Part shown: one piece after another, positions 50,097-59,635 of the stretch | Layout of the letters: each line of letters opens with the position of its first letter | Position numbering within the stretch: the stretch's first letter is position 1 | Source: Acidimicrobiales bacterium | GTDB taxonomy: Bacteria; Actinomycetota; Acidimicrobiia; Acidimicrobiales; Aldehydirespiratoraceae | Direction: 5' to 3' | Assembly: GCA_040219515.1 (NCBI GenBank) | Contig: JAVJSI010000004.1 | Location: 62,001 to 126,000, forward strand | Length of the DNA stretch: 64,000 bases | Translations under genes and position numbers: made by a program | The notes under the pieces: model-generated | What the model was told of the DNA's origin: nothing | What the model saw: the letters and a program-made list of their open reading frames with translations, nothing else | Database searches by the model: none

Positions 50097-50923
50097 GTCG
50101 GCGACGCCGAGGAGGCGCTGGCGTTTGACGGCGCCCATGCCGCGCCAGGTCGACGTGATGCCGATCGTCCACGCGATGGCGCCGATGATGATCGTGGTCG
50201 TGGGCGTGCCGTAGATGGCGCCCGATGCCTGGGCGTAGGAGATGGCGATCAGCGGGAGCGTGATGAGGCCCGACGCCTGCTGCGCGGCCGCCGTCGACTT
50301 CACCCGACCGGACAGACGCAGCACGAGCGACAAGCCGATCAGGAGGAAGCCGGGGAGGACCCACAGCATCAGCAGCCACCACTGGGTGGTGGGGAAGAAC
50401 CAGCCGCCGACCTCGGGGCCGACGATCAGGTTCACGATCAGCGAATAGGCGGTGAAGCCGACCATGGTCGTGAAGTAGCCGGGGAGCAGGCTGGCGAGCA
50501 GCTTGCCGAGATAGATCTCCTTCGTGCCGGCGGGGGAGTGGGCCAAGAACTCGCCGGTGCCGCGCTCGCGCTCGCCGACCAGGGTGGCGGCGCCGACCGC
50601 GGTCGAGATGGTGAGCGGCACGACGACGGCCATCGGGGCGAACAGGAACACGGCCAGCGCGTAGCTGGTGCGTCCCTGGGGTGTGTCGCCCTTGATCTGG
50701 TCCTGGGCCTTCTGGGGCAGGACCTCGAGCGTGTTGGCGATGTTCTGCACCGCCTCGACATCGCCGAGCGACGTGATGCTGAAGAGCAACACGAGCGGCA
50801 CGATCACGAAGAAGATGCTGCCGAGGATGCCCATCGGCATCCAGAAGTCCTTGGCCAGGACCAGCTGCTTCACATCGGTCCGGGCGACGGTGAGGGTGCG
50901 GGACCAGTTCATGGTGGATCGGC

Positions 50924-50927
<4 letters not shown>
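50088..50927 (-). CDS. ABC-2-type transporter permease
   Basis: The 279-residue protein has about six helices and the ABC-2 segment LVGERERGTGEFLAHSPAG between helices two and three, typical of NatB/YhaP-like permeases. GAGGAGG lies 8 bases before the ATG, and the ATG overlaps the ATPase stop (ATGA). The 3' end runs into the palindromic repeat array. It forms a two-gene exporter with the ATPase; the substrate (drug, Na+ or peptide) is unknown. Confidence 0.87.
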
Positions 50928-51907
<980 letters not shown>

Positions 51908-51985
51908 CCTGGCCCTATCGGCACCTGTGGCGCGCGCTGTAGTCCAGGATCGGTGGTCCCGAATCGGCAGCGTGGGGGCGCTGGG

Positions 51986-52534
51986 TCAGCAGTCGCGCAA
52001 CAAGGTGGCCTTGATGCCCGCACCCCACTCGTAGAGGGCCCGAACGGGCCACGGGTCGAAGTGGTCGGGTCCGGTGAGACGGATCTCGCCGTCCCAGCAG
52101 CGTTCGATCAGCCGGCGGGCCCGGGTGATCTGGTCGGTGCTGGCCACGACGACGACCGTCTCCCAGCCGCGTTCCGTTGCGAGGTCGCGCAGCATCCGGG
52201 CCTCACCGCGGGTGGTTCCGGGTTCGGGCTCCCGACATTCGAACGTCACCCCGTCGGCGAGGTTACGCGGCGCTCGACCGTTGCAGGGGCGGGCGGCCCA
52301 CACCCCTTCGTCCTCCACGTAGACCGACGCGAAGACGACCTCGGAGGCGACGCCCTCCCGCACCAGGTCGACCGCGAACCCGACCCGGTCGCCGCCGCCC
52401 CCGAGCACGAAAATGGCGTCGGCGGTGCCGGGGTCGTCGGTCTGGGGATGGACGAACCACCGTTCGGTGAGCAGACCCCCGGTGACCAGCACCAATGCCG
52501 CGACGGACAGCACGATGCGGCGGCGGGTCGACAC
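51986..52534 (-). CDS. YdcF/DUF218-like protein
   Basis: The 182-residue protein has an N-terminal membrane helix (about 7-25) and a DUF218-type domain: AIFVLGGGGDRV, then TRGEARMLRDLATERGWETVVVVASTDQITRARRL. DUF218 proteins such as SanA and ElyC affect the envelope, but their reaction is unknown. Cys pairs in ARPCNG and FECREPE are unusual for the family. It is divergent from ruvC. Confidence 0.82.
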   Translation of the reverse strand: MSTRRRIVLSVAALVLVTGGLLTERWFVHPQTDDPGTADAIFVLGGGGDRVGFAVDLVREGVASEVVFASVYVEDEGVWAARPCNGRAPRNLADGVTFECREPEPGTTRGEARMLRDLATERGWETVVVVASTDQITRARRLIERCWDGEIRLTGPDHFDPWPVRALYEWGAGIKATLLRDC

Positions 52535-52571
52535 GTTCCCCAGGATGCCAGGAGATCCCGGGATAACTGAC

Positions 52572-52577
52572 TAGGGT
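52572..52577 (+). promoter_or_regulatory. Leaderless -10 TAGGGT for ruvCAB
   Basis: TAGGGT is followed by seven bases and the GTG at 52585. I see no LexA box near it, so SOS control of ruvCAB is not evident here. Confidence 0.6.
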
Positions 52578-52584
52578 CGTACAG

Positions 52585-53091
52585 GTGTTCGTACTGGGAA
52601 TCGATCCGGGGCTGTCCCGGTGTGGCTATGGCTGTGTGGAGAAGACCGGCCGCAAGCCGCGCGCTGTCGCAGCCGGGGTGATCCGCACCGACCCGCAGAC
52701 CGAGCGGCCACTGCGGCTCGCCGAGATGCAGGCCGAGGTGCGGGCGCTCATACGCGAGTTCGAGCCCGACGCTCTCGCCATCGAGCGGGTGCTGTTCCAG
52801 CACAACGTGTCCACCGCGATGTCGGTCGGCATGGTCAGCGGCATCATCATGGCCGAGGCGGCCACCGCCGGGTGCGTGGTGATCGAGTACTCGCCCAACG
52901 AGATCAAGGAATCGGTGGCCGGTTGGGGCGGCGCCGACAAGCACGAGGTCGGGCGGATGGTGCAGACCCTGCTCGACCTGCCGGCCATGTTGGCCCCGGC
53001 CGACGCCGCCGATGCGGTTGCGGTGGCGCTCTGCCATCTCGCCCGCATTCCGGCGCGATCAACTGGAACCGCAGCAGGAGGACGTCGATGA
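52585..53091 (+). CDS. ruvC: Holliday junction resolvase
   Basis: The 168-residue nuclease has all four acidic active-site residues: Asp7 (LGIDPGLSRCGYG), Glu67 (AIERVLFQ), Asp140 and Asp143 (APADAADAVAVALCH). It cuts Holliday junctions with RuvAB. The stop overlaps the ruvA start (ATGA). Confidence 0.96.
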   Translation: MFVLGIDPGLSRCGYGCVEKTGRKPRAVAAGVIRTDPQTERPLRLAEMQAEVRALIREFEPDALAIERVLFQHNVSTAMSVGMVSGIIMAEAATAGCVVIEYSPNEIKESVAGWGGADKHEVGRMVQTLLDLPAMLAPADAADAVAVALCHLARIPARSTGTAAGGRR

Positions 53092-53693
53092 TCGGATCGC
53101 TCAGAGGCACACTGCTCGATCGAGGCCCCGATGCCGAACTCTTGATCGAGGTCGCCGGTGTGGGCCATCGGGTGCAGGTCACCCCGTCCACGGCGGTGAT
53201 GATCGGCGAGATCGACCGTGAGGTGTTCGTCCACACGCACCATGCCGTTCGTGAGGACAGCGAGACCCTCTACGGCTTCGCCACCGTCGACGAGCGCCGC
53301 ATCTTCGAGTCGCTCATCAGCGCTCACGGGGTCGGGCCCGCCCTCGGGTTGGCGATCCTGTCGGTTCACGGTCCCGACGCGCTGCGGGTCGCGGTGGCGA
53401 GCGACGATGTCGCCGCGCTGTGTCTCGTGCCGGGCGTGGGGAAGAAGACGGCGGCCCGACTCGTGATGGAGCTGAAGTCGAAGCTCGATGTGCCCGATGG
53501 TCCGGTCATCACGATCGATGCCGACGGGTCCTCGACCACCACCGGCGGGGTCCGGGCCGACCTGCGATCGGCGCTCGAGGGTCTGGGCTACGCGCCCGAC
53601 GAGATCCACGGTGTCCTCTCCGACCTTCCGTCCGACGGCGACACCGGCGAGTTGCTGAAGGAAGCCCTCCGCCGACTCGCCTCGGGGGTCTGA
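53088..53693 (+). CDS. ruvA: Holliday junction branch migration subunit
   Basis: The 201-residue protein has the OB-fold start [10 protein letters not shown], the helix-hairpin-helix pair ([20 protein letters not shown] and [20 protein letters not shown]) and a C-terminal domain III that contacts RuvB. It is translationally coupled to ruvC. Confidence 0.95.
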   Translation: MIGSLRGTLLDRGPDAELLIEVAGVGHRVQVTPSTAVMIGEIDREVFVHTHHAVREDSETLYGFATVDERRIFESLISAHGVGPALGLAILSVHGPDALRVAVASDDVAALCLVPGVGKKTAARLVMELKSKLDVPDGPVITIDADGSSTTTGGVRADLRSALEGLGYAPDEIHGVLSDLPSDGDTGELLKEALRRLASGV

Positions 53694-53694
53694 C

Positions 53695-54741
53695 GTGCGC
53701 GAAGAACTGCTCTCACCCACCGAGACCGCAGCCGACGACGAGATCATCGACGAGCCCGGTCTGCGCCCCCGCTCGCTCGCGGAGTTCGTGGGTCAGTCCG
53801 AGCTCAAGGGTCATCTCGGCGTCATGCTCGGGGCCGCGGCCAAGCGTCGGGATCCGGTCGACCATCTGTTGTTCGCCGGTCCGCCCGGGCTGGGCAAGAC
53901 CACTCTGGCCAACATCATCGCGGCCGAGATGGGCACCCACCTCCAGGTCACCAGTGGGCCGGCCCTCGAGCGGGCCGGCGACCTGGCGTCGATCCTGTCC
54001 AAGCTCGAAGAGGGCGATGTGCTCTTCATCGACGAGATCCACCGGCTGCCCCGTCCGGTCGAGGAGGTCCTCTATCCGGCGATGGAGGACTTCCGGATCG
54101 ACATCGTGCTGGGCAAGGGCCCGGCCGCTCGTTCGATCCCGCTCGACCTCGCCAAGTTCACGCTGGTCGGGGCCACCACCCGCACAGGGCTCATCACTGG
54201 CCCCCTGCGAGACCGGTTCGGCCTCGTCGCCCGGCTCGAGTACTACGACGTCGACGACCTCCAGTCGATCGTCGCCCGGGCCGCCACGATTCTCGATGTC
54301 GACATCGACGCCGATGGCGCGTGGGAGATCGCCCGCCGTTCGCGGGGCACACCACGCATCGCCAACCGGCTGCTCCGCCAGGTCCGCGACTACGCCGAGG
54401 TGGAACGCAACGGCCACATCGACGCCGAAGTGGCGGCCGACGGCCTCAAGTTCTTCGGCGTCGACGTGCTCGGTCTCGACAAGGCCAGCCGGGCCGTGCT
54501 CGATTCCGTCTGTCGCCGTTTCGGTGGCGGTCCGGTGGGTCTGTCGACGCTGGCCATCAGCGTGAGCGAACCCACCGAGACGGTGGAGGACGTCTATGAG
54601 CCCTACCTGATCCAGCAGGGCCTGCTGATGCGCACACCGCGGGGTCGAGTCGCCACCCCGGCCGCCTACGAACACCTGGGCATGACCCCACCCCCGGCCG
54701 GTGCCCCCACCGCCCCCGGCCTCTTCGACAACGACGACTGA
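53695..54741 (+). CDS. ruvB: Holliday junction branch migration helicase
   Basis: The 348-residue AAA+ motor has Walker [10 protein letters not shown] at 62-70, Walker B FIDEIHRL, sensor 1 VGATTRTGL and the C-terminal winged helix with [16 protein letters not shown]. It begins at a GTG one base after the ruvA stop. Two REP-like palindromes follow it before queA. Confidence 0.97.
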   Translation: MREELLSPTETAADDEIIDEPGLRPRSLAEFVGQSELKGHLGVMLGAAAKRRDPVDHLLFAGPPGLGKTTLANIIAAEMGTHLQVTSGPALERAGDLASILSKLEEGDVLFIDEIHRLPRPVEEVLYPAMEDFRIDIVLGKGPAARSIPLDLAKFTLVGATTRTGLITGPLRDRFGLVARLEYYDVDDLQSIVARAATILDVDIDADGAWEIARRSRGTPRIANRLLRQVRDYAEVERNGHIDAEVAADGLKFFGVDVLGLDKASRAVLDSVCRRFGGGPVGLSTLAISVSEPTETVEDVYEPYLIQQGLLMRTPRGRVATPAAYEHLGMTPPPAGAPTAPGLFDNDD

Positions 54742-54805
54742 CCGTTGCATTCGGGGTCAGACCCCCGTTGCGGTTTATGACGGGGGTCAAGACCCCCGTT
54801 GCGGG
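54742..54805. repeat. REP-like palindromes between ruvB and queA (two units)
   Basis: The first unit starts at the ruvB stop (CCGTTGCATTCGGGGTCAGA onward, core GGGGTCAGACCCC 54753-54765, then CGTTGCGG). The second has an 8-bp stem CGGGGGTC-AA-GACCCCCG (54781-54798) followed by TTGCGGG. Both share the GTTGC flanks of the other copies and may also end the ruvCAB message. Confidence 0.8.
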
Positions 54806-54836
54806 TTCGGATCGTCGCCATCGGTCGCGGTCTCTC

Positions 54837-54842
54837 TACGCT
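54837..54842 (+). promoter_or_regulatory. Leaderless -10 TACGCT for queA
   Basis: TACGCT is followed by seven bases and the GTG at 54850, which fixes this start over an upstream in-frame TTG at 54799. Confidence 0.6.
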
Positions 54843-54849
54843 CGGTCCC

Positions 54850-55854
54850 GTGGACCGACCGCCGCAGACACTTGACGACGTCGACTACGAGCTGCCGCCG
54901 ACGTCGATCGCGCAGACACCACTGATCGAGCGTGCCCACGCCCGTCTGCTGGTCGATCGCGGTGTCTCGATCGAGCATCGACGAGTCGTCGACCTGCCCG
55001 ACCTGCTCGAGCCCGGCGACCTGCTCGTGGTCAACGACACGCGGGTGCTCCCGGCCCGGATCCCGCTGACCCGACCGACCGGCGGCGCAGCCGAGGTGCT
55101 CCTCCTCGAGGCTGGCGACGACGGCTGGTGGGAGGCGCTCGTCCGGCCGTCGAAGAAAGTCCCCGCGGGGACGCTGTTGACCACCGACGCGCTGGTGGTC
55201 GAGGTCGGTGACGACCTCGGCGATGGTCGCCGCTTGGTGCGTCCCGATCCGGGCGAACGCGCCCTGCTCGAGGTTTTGGCCGAGGTCGGCCTGCCGCCGT
55301 TGCCGCCCTACATCGACGAACAGATCGACGACCCGGAGCGCTACCAGACCGTGTTCGCCGACCGTCCCCTCTCTGCGGCCGCGCCCACGGCGGGGTTGCA
55401 TCTGACCGACGCCGTCATCGGTCGTCTGCGGGAGCGCGGGGTCGACATGGCCACCGTCGAGCTGGCGGTCGGGCTCGACACGTTTCGTCCGGTGCAGGTC
55501 GACCGACTCGACGATCACGTCATGCACAGCGAGTGGTACTCGGTTCCCGCCGCCACGATCGAGAAGATCGCAACGGCGAAGCGGGTCGTGGCCGTGGGTA
55601 CCACGAGCGTGCGAGCGCTCGAGACGTGGGGCACCACCGGTGAGACCGAGGGCCGCAGCCGCATCTTCATCCGTCGTCCCTACGAGTGGTCGGTCGTGGA
55701 CGTGCTGATGACCAACTTCCACCTGCCCCGAACGACGCTGCTCTGCCTCGTCGACGCCTTCGTCGGCCCCCGCTGGCGAGACCTCTACACCGAAGCCCTA
55801 CGAGAGGACTATCGCTTCCTCAGCTTCGGCGACGCCATGCTGCTCACCCGTTGA
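54850..55854 (+). CDS. queA: S-adenosylmethionine:tRNA ribosyltransferase-isomerase
   Basis: The 334-residue enzyme adds the epoxycyclopentanediol group to preQ1-tRNA in queuosine synthesis. DVDYELPPTSIAQTP opens the protein; LLVVNDTRVLPARI, FADRPLSAAAPTAGLHLT and TNFHLPRTTLL are family motifs. Length is normal. With tgt downstream (62189) it indicates queuosine modification, although the two genes are split by a REP-bounded accessory segment. Confidence 0.95.
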   Translation: MDRPPQTLDDVDYELPPTSIAQTPLIERAHARLLVDRGVSIEHRRVVDLPDLLEPGDLLVVNDTRVLPARIPLTRPTGGAAEVLLLEAGDDGWWEALVRPSKKVPAGTLLTTDALVVEVGDDLGDGRRLVRPDPGERALLEVLAEVGLPPLPPYIDEQIDDPERYQTVFADRPLSAAAPTAGLHLTDAVIGRLRERGVDMATVELAVGLDTFRPVQVDRLDDHVMHSEWYSVPAATIEKIATAKRVVAVGTTSVRALETWGTTGETEGRSRIFIRRPYEWSVVDVLMTNFHLPRTTLLCLVDAFVGPRWRDLYTEALREDYRFLSFGDAMLLTR

Positions 55855-55887
55855 CGTTGCACTTGGGGTCAGACCCCCGTTGCAGTT
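55855..55887. repeat. REP-like element after queA (33-bp copy A)
   Basis: The 33 bases from CGTTGCACTT to GTTGCAGTT have the core GGGGTCAGACCCC at 55865-55877. They are identical, in reverse complement, to 59602-59634. The element directly follows the queA stop and precedes the convergent DUF2461 gene. Confidence 0.9.
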
Positions 55888-55902
55888 CGAACGCGAATCC
55901 GT

Positions 55903-56562
55903 TCAGCCCCTGCGTTCCTCCGGCAGCTCGGAAGGCCCGACGTTGGTGTCGAGCCATTTGACGAGTGGTTTCGCCGTGTCGAGGAGATCGAGGACCCGGG
56001 CCTTCGCTTCGGGCGTGTCGAGCCAGGCGCCGACCTCCCACTCCCGCCACGCGATGCAGCCCTTCATCCGCAGCAGCTCGATCCGCGGGTGGTCCACCGA
56101 ATAGCCGCGCGGTGCGGTCTTCACCGAGTCGTGTGACGTCACGTCGACGCCCGCGTCGTTGACTTCAGCGACGATCTTCTCGAGCCACCGACCGGTCGTG
56201 TCATCGTCGATCGCCGAGCGGAACCTCGCGAGTTGGTCCTTGGCCATCATGTAGTAGCCGGTGCCGGTCGCGAAGCCGTCGGCGGAGAGACTGACGTAGC
56301 CGCCGTTCTCCAGGGTCGCCGCGATGCTGGTCTTGTAGGGCGACTTGTCCTTGCTGAAGCGGACGTCACGGTTGGGGCGGAAGATCCTTCCCGCTCCACA
56401 CCGCGGCTCGAGGGCGGCCAGGAGGGCGGTCATCGGCGCCTTCACGCGTTCCTCGTAGACGTGCTTCTGCTCGGACCAGAACGCCGTTGTGTTGTCGTCC
56501 TCGAGCCGCTCGAAGAACTCGATGGCCTCGACCGGCCAGCCCTCGAATTGCGTGGCGTTCAC
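55903..56562 (-). CDS. DUF2461 family protein
   Basis: The 219-residue protein has the DUF2461 signature RIFRPNRDVRFSKDKSPYKT near 60-79 and YYMMAKDQLARFR. Function is unknown. The GTG at 56562 has TACGGT 6 bases upstream on its strand, so it is probably leaderless. It lies in the accessory segment bounded by the 33-bp inverted copies. Confidence 0.87.
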   Translation of the reverse strand: MNATQFEGWPVEAIEFFERLEDDNTTAFWSEQKHVYEERVKAPMTALLAALEPRCGAGRIFRPNRDVRFSKDKSPYKTSIAATLENGGYVSLSADGFATGTGYYMMAKDQLARFRSAIDDDTTGRWLEKIVAEVNDAGVDVTSHDSVKTAPRGYSVDHPRIELLRMKGCIAWREWEVGAWLDTPEAKARVLDLLDTAKPLVKWLDTNVGPSELPEERRG

Positions 56563-56568
56563 CCCGAG

Positions 56569-56574
56569 ACCGTA
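56569..56574 (-). promoter_or_regulatory. Leaderless -10 TACGGT for the DUF2461 gene
   Basis: On the minus strand TACGGT is followed by six bases and the GTG at 56562. Confidence 0.55.
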
Positions 56575-56655
56575 ACACCGGCCGTTGGCCGGTTCCGGCT
56601 TGGACCAGTAGCGTCATCGAAGGGCCGGTGCGCGTGCCCGACGAGGGGGCAGACG

Positions 56656-57897
56656 GTGCGGAGACTCATCACACCACTGGTCGTTGCGGCGTGTCTGGCG
56701 ACGGCGTGCGGGCCGGGCAGCGCGGTGCTGCGAAACGCAGTCGACGCTGCTCGGGTGGGGGCGGGGGTCGGCGCTACGGCGGACTCGCCCTACCTGGATC
56801 TGCAAGCACTCGCCGAATCGGTGAACGCCTGTGAGCGGGCCGACGGCGCAGCGATTCCCGCGCCGAGCTTCGCGGCGGAGACAGCGGCGGCGACCACCTA
56901 CGTGACCCGCACGTCGGCCGACCCCGATGACGACGATGCCGCGCAGGAGATCATCGACGAGCTACCGGCCGCGGTCGGCGCGTCGGTCGTGGCGGCGAAA
57001 TGGGACCGCAAGGGCATCGCGACCTACCGGTGTCCCCACGACGGGCTCCTCTATGGCACCGCGATTCTCAGCGACTTCGTCGCCATTCCGTCCAGCGGTC
57101 GCTACGTGAGCAACGTCTTCACCAGGGCGGAGATCGTTCGGCATGCGGGGCTTCGTTACGGTTCGGCGCCGCTCTGCGAACCGGGCGGCAACGACCTGAT
57201 CCTCGACGTCTACGAGCCCGTCGGTGACACGCTCGAGGCTCGGCCGACGGTGGTGCTCATCCACGGTGGCGGGTTCGTGAACGGAAGCCGGACTGGCTAC
57301 GTGGGCGCCGCCGAGGCCTACGCCCAGCGCGGCTTCGTGGCGGTGGCCATCGACTACCGAACCTGTCCGAGCGGGATCTCGGCGGAGGATTTCCTCGCCG
57401 TGGCGACCAACGCGATCGACGACGGCATGGAGGCGATTCGGTACCTCCACGCCAACGCGGAGACGTACGGAATCGACACGACCAGGATCGCCACGCTCGG
57501 TTCGTCGGCGGGCGGGGCGATCTCCCTCGGCACCGCGTTGCTCGCTGACCCGACGCCCGGTGGTCCGCTGGCGGCCGAGCCGACGCAACCGGCCGCCGCG
57601 ATGGAGACCGGCGCTCACCTCACGCCGGCGATCGAAGTCCCAGGGTTCGTCGCCGATCCGGCGCCGATTCTCATGTTCCGGTACGAGGTCGACACCAACG
57701 CCGGCCCGTCGGACCCGTCCTACGAATGGCCCTACTCCTACCGGACCTGCAACACCGTCCACGCGCAGGGCGGTGTCTGCGACTTCTTCGTCCTCGACGG
57801 CCCTGGCCACGTCAGCGGCATCTCGGTCAACGGCCCGCAGTCCCATCGCTACCTTCCCTGGCTCTACGAACATCTCGACCTCGCCACCGCCGACTGA
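56656..57897 (+). CDS. Lipoprotein alpha/beta hydrolase (carboxylesterase/HSL-like)
   Basis: The 413-residue product has a lipoprotein signal with lipobox ATAC (Cys18), about 160 uncharacterised residues, and an alpha/beta hydrolase domain with oxyanion motif HGGGF at 203-207 and nucleophile elbow GSSAGG at 282-287 (Ser284). GPGHVSG near 385 likely gives the catalytic His. It is a surface esterase or lipase-like enzyme of unknown substrate. Several Cys pairs suggest disulfides. GAGGGGG precedes the GTG start. Confidence 0.85.
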   Translation: MRRLITPLVVAACLATACGPGSAVLRNAVDAARVGAGVGATADSPYLDLQALAESVNACERADGAAIPAPSFAAETAAATTYVTRTSADPDDDDAAQEIIDELPAAVGASVVAAKWDRKGIATYRCPHDGLLYGTAILSDFVAIPSSGRYVSNVFTRAEIVRHAGLRYGSAPLCEPGGNDLILDVYEPVGDTLEARPTVVLIHGGGFVNGSRTGYVGAAEAYAQRGFVAVAIDYRTCPSGISAEDFLAVATNAIDDGMEAIRYLHANAETYGIDTTRIATLGSSAGGAISLGTALLADPTPGGPLAAEPTQPAAAMETGAHLTPAIEVPGFVADPAPILMFRYEVDTNAGPSDPSYEWPYSYRTCNTVHAQGGVCDFFVLDGPGHVSGISVNGPQSHRYLPWLYEHLDLATAD

Positions 57898-57898
57898 C

Positions 57899-57920
57899 CG
57901 TTGCACCCGGGTCAGGACCA
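57899..57920. repeat. Degenerate REP-like remnant
   Basis: GTTGCACCCGGGTCAGGACC resembles the start of the 33-bp unit but the palindrome is broken. It follows the hydrolase stop, the same relative position as the other copies after genes. Confidence 0.5.
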
Positions 57921-57959
57921 GGTGCGGCGGGGCGGGGGAGAAGCGGCAAGACTGGGGGG

Positions 57960-58364
57960 ATGAGCACAGAACCGATGGACATAGGAAGCCATCCCATCCA
58001 CCTCGGTCTCGGAGCGACCTCGATCAGTGAACCGGAGTTCACCGGCGAAATGGAGTGGTACGCCGGCTACGGCGAACGGCACGCAAGCGACGGTGACGAA
58101 GGCCGCCTCGTCAGTATGTACACGTTCAGCGAGTCGTGGGACGTGTGGGAGATGCACCCCAAGGGCAGCGAGGTCGTGTTGTGCACGGCCGGCTCGATCA
58201 CGCTCCATCAGGAGCACGATGACGGCTCGACGGCCACCGTCACCCTCGGCGCAGGGGAGTATGCGATCAACCCGCCGGGGACGTGGCACACGGCCGACGT
58301 CGCCGACTCGGCGACGGCCCTGTTCATCACGGCGGGTGCCGGCACCGACCATCGACCCCGGTGA
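57960..58364 (+). CDS. Small cupin-domain protein
   Basis: The 134-residue protein has a single cupin barrel: WDVWEMHPKGSEVVLCTAGSITLHQ (first motif) and YAINPPGTWHTADV (second motif), with His, Glu and His positions for a metal. The first motif has one His fewer than classic cupins. It may be an enzyme or a sensor; function unknown. The next gene begins 11 bases after its stop. Confidence 0.8.
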   Translation: MSTEPMDIGSHPIHLGLGATSISEPEFTGEMEWYAGYGERHASDGDEGRLVSMYTFSESWDVWEMHPKGSEVVLCTAGSITLHQEHDDGSTATVTLGAGEYAINPPGTWHTADVADSATALFITAGAGTDHRPR

Positions 58365-58374
58365 GTGGCGAATC

Positions 58375-59568
58375 GTGACCGCCTCAGAGGATCTCCGCAC
58401 CGCCTGGATCGCGTTCTGCGACGACTTGAAGGGGGCCGTCGACCATGTCGTCGATCCTGAGCGAGACGTCGCCGACGAGGAGCGGGCCGAAGGGGTGCGG
58501 CACGTGCTGCGCATGCTGAGCATGCAGCTCGACCAGGTGTTCGAGAACGAGGACCCGCGTCACCCCGAACTCGGGTGGGTGTATCCCTCCAAGATGGGTC
58601 AGGACAATCCCGACGGGCTGTATCAGACCGCCCCGATGGACCTGCACCACGCCTACCGGCTCAGTGGCAACGTCGGCAGCGTGCGGTCACTCGGATTCTC
58701 GGTGATGACATGGACCTTCGGAGGCGCGCCGATCCGTCAGCTGCTCGAACTCGACGGCCGTGACCTCCCGGTCGACCGCGATGGCAACTTCGAGATCGTC
58801 TTCAGCCCGGCGCCGCCGCCCGCGGGAACCGTTGCGGGCACCTGGTTCCGACTCGAGCCGCTCGAGACCCGTCTCCTCGTGCGTCAGTTCTTCGCCGACT
58901 GGACGAACGAGCGGCCCGCCGATCTCCACATCGAGTGTCTCGACGTCGACGGTCCGCCGGCCCGGCTGACGCCCGAGGAGGTCATCGACAAGCTCGGGCG
59001 AACTGCATCGATGACGGGACTGATGGCCTCCTACTGGACGGCGTTCGCCGAGGGCCATCTCCAGCGGGACGAGATCAACGCCTTCGGGCCGGCGATGAGC
59101 ACGGACGAAGGAGGCGAGCTCGGCGGCACCATCCGTCAGGCGTACGGTCAGTGCATGTGGCGAGTCGGCCCCGGCGAGGCGTTGGTGTTCGAGGTGACAC
59201 CGCCGACGTGCCACTACTGGGAGGTGCAGCTCGGCGACCGCTGGTACCAGTCGCTCGACTACGTCAATCGGCCGATCACCATCAACGACGCGCAGGCGGT
59301 GCTCGACGACGACGGGGTGTTCCGGCTCGTGATCGCTCCCGACGACCCCCGGGTGGCGAACTGGCTCGACACCGCCGGCGTGGCCGACGGCTACCTGACC
59401 TATCGCTACAACCTGCCGGAGTCCGAGCCCGTCCCGACGCTGACGCTGATGGCTGCCGATGACCTCGCCACTCGACTCCCGGCGACAACCCCGCGGGTGA
59501 CGCCTACGGAGCGGGCCGCCGCCAGCGCTGCTCGTCGTCGCGGCGCCCTCCGGCGGTTCCGCCGCTGA
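58375..59568 (+). CDS. DUF1214-like protein
   Basis: The 397-residue protein has in its C-terminal half WRVGPGEALVFEVTPPTCHYWEVQLGDRWYQSLDYVNRP, which resembles DUF1214 regions of uncharacterised exported or soluble proteins. No signal peptide is visible with the GTG start at 58375. The C terminus is Arg/Ala-rich. It is probably co-transcribed with the cupin gene. Confidence 0.75.
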   Translation: MTASEDLRTAWIAFCDDLKGAVDHVVDPERDVADEERAEGVRHVLRMLSMQLDQVFENEDPRHPELGWVYPSKMGQDNPDGLYQTAPMDLHHAYRLSGNVGSVRSLGFSVMTWTFGGAPIRQLLELDGRDLPVDRDGNFEIVFSPAPPPAGTVAGTWFRLEPLETRLLVRQFFADWTNERPADLHIECLDVDGPPARLTPEEVIDKLGRTASMTGLMASYWTAFAEGHLQRDEINAFGPAMSTDEGGELGGTIRQAYGQCMWRVGPGEALVFEVTPPTCHYWEVQLGDRWYQSLDYVNRPITINDAQAVLDDDGVFRLVIAPDDPRVANWLDTAGVADGYLTYRYNLPESEPVPTLTLMAADDLATRLPATTPRVTPTERAAASAARRRGALRRFRR

Positions 59569-59601
59569 CGGCAAGGTCACCCGACGAGCGGATTGTGGCC
59601 A

Positions 59602-59634
59602 AACTGCAACGGGGGTCTGACCCCAAGTGCAACG
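59602..59634. repeat. REP-like element (33-bp copy B, inverted)
   Basis: This is the exact reverse complement of 55855-55887, with core GGGGTCTGACCCC. It ends two bases before the stop of the convergent MFS gene. The two copies face each other across about 3.7 kb. Confidence 0.9.
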
Positions 59635-59635
59635 G

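Noticed and set aside
52540-52585. LexA box before ruvCAB
   Set aside because: I looked for CGAAC-N4-GTTCG near the ruvC promoter and found no convincing match.
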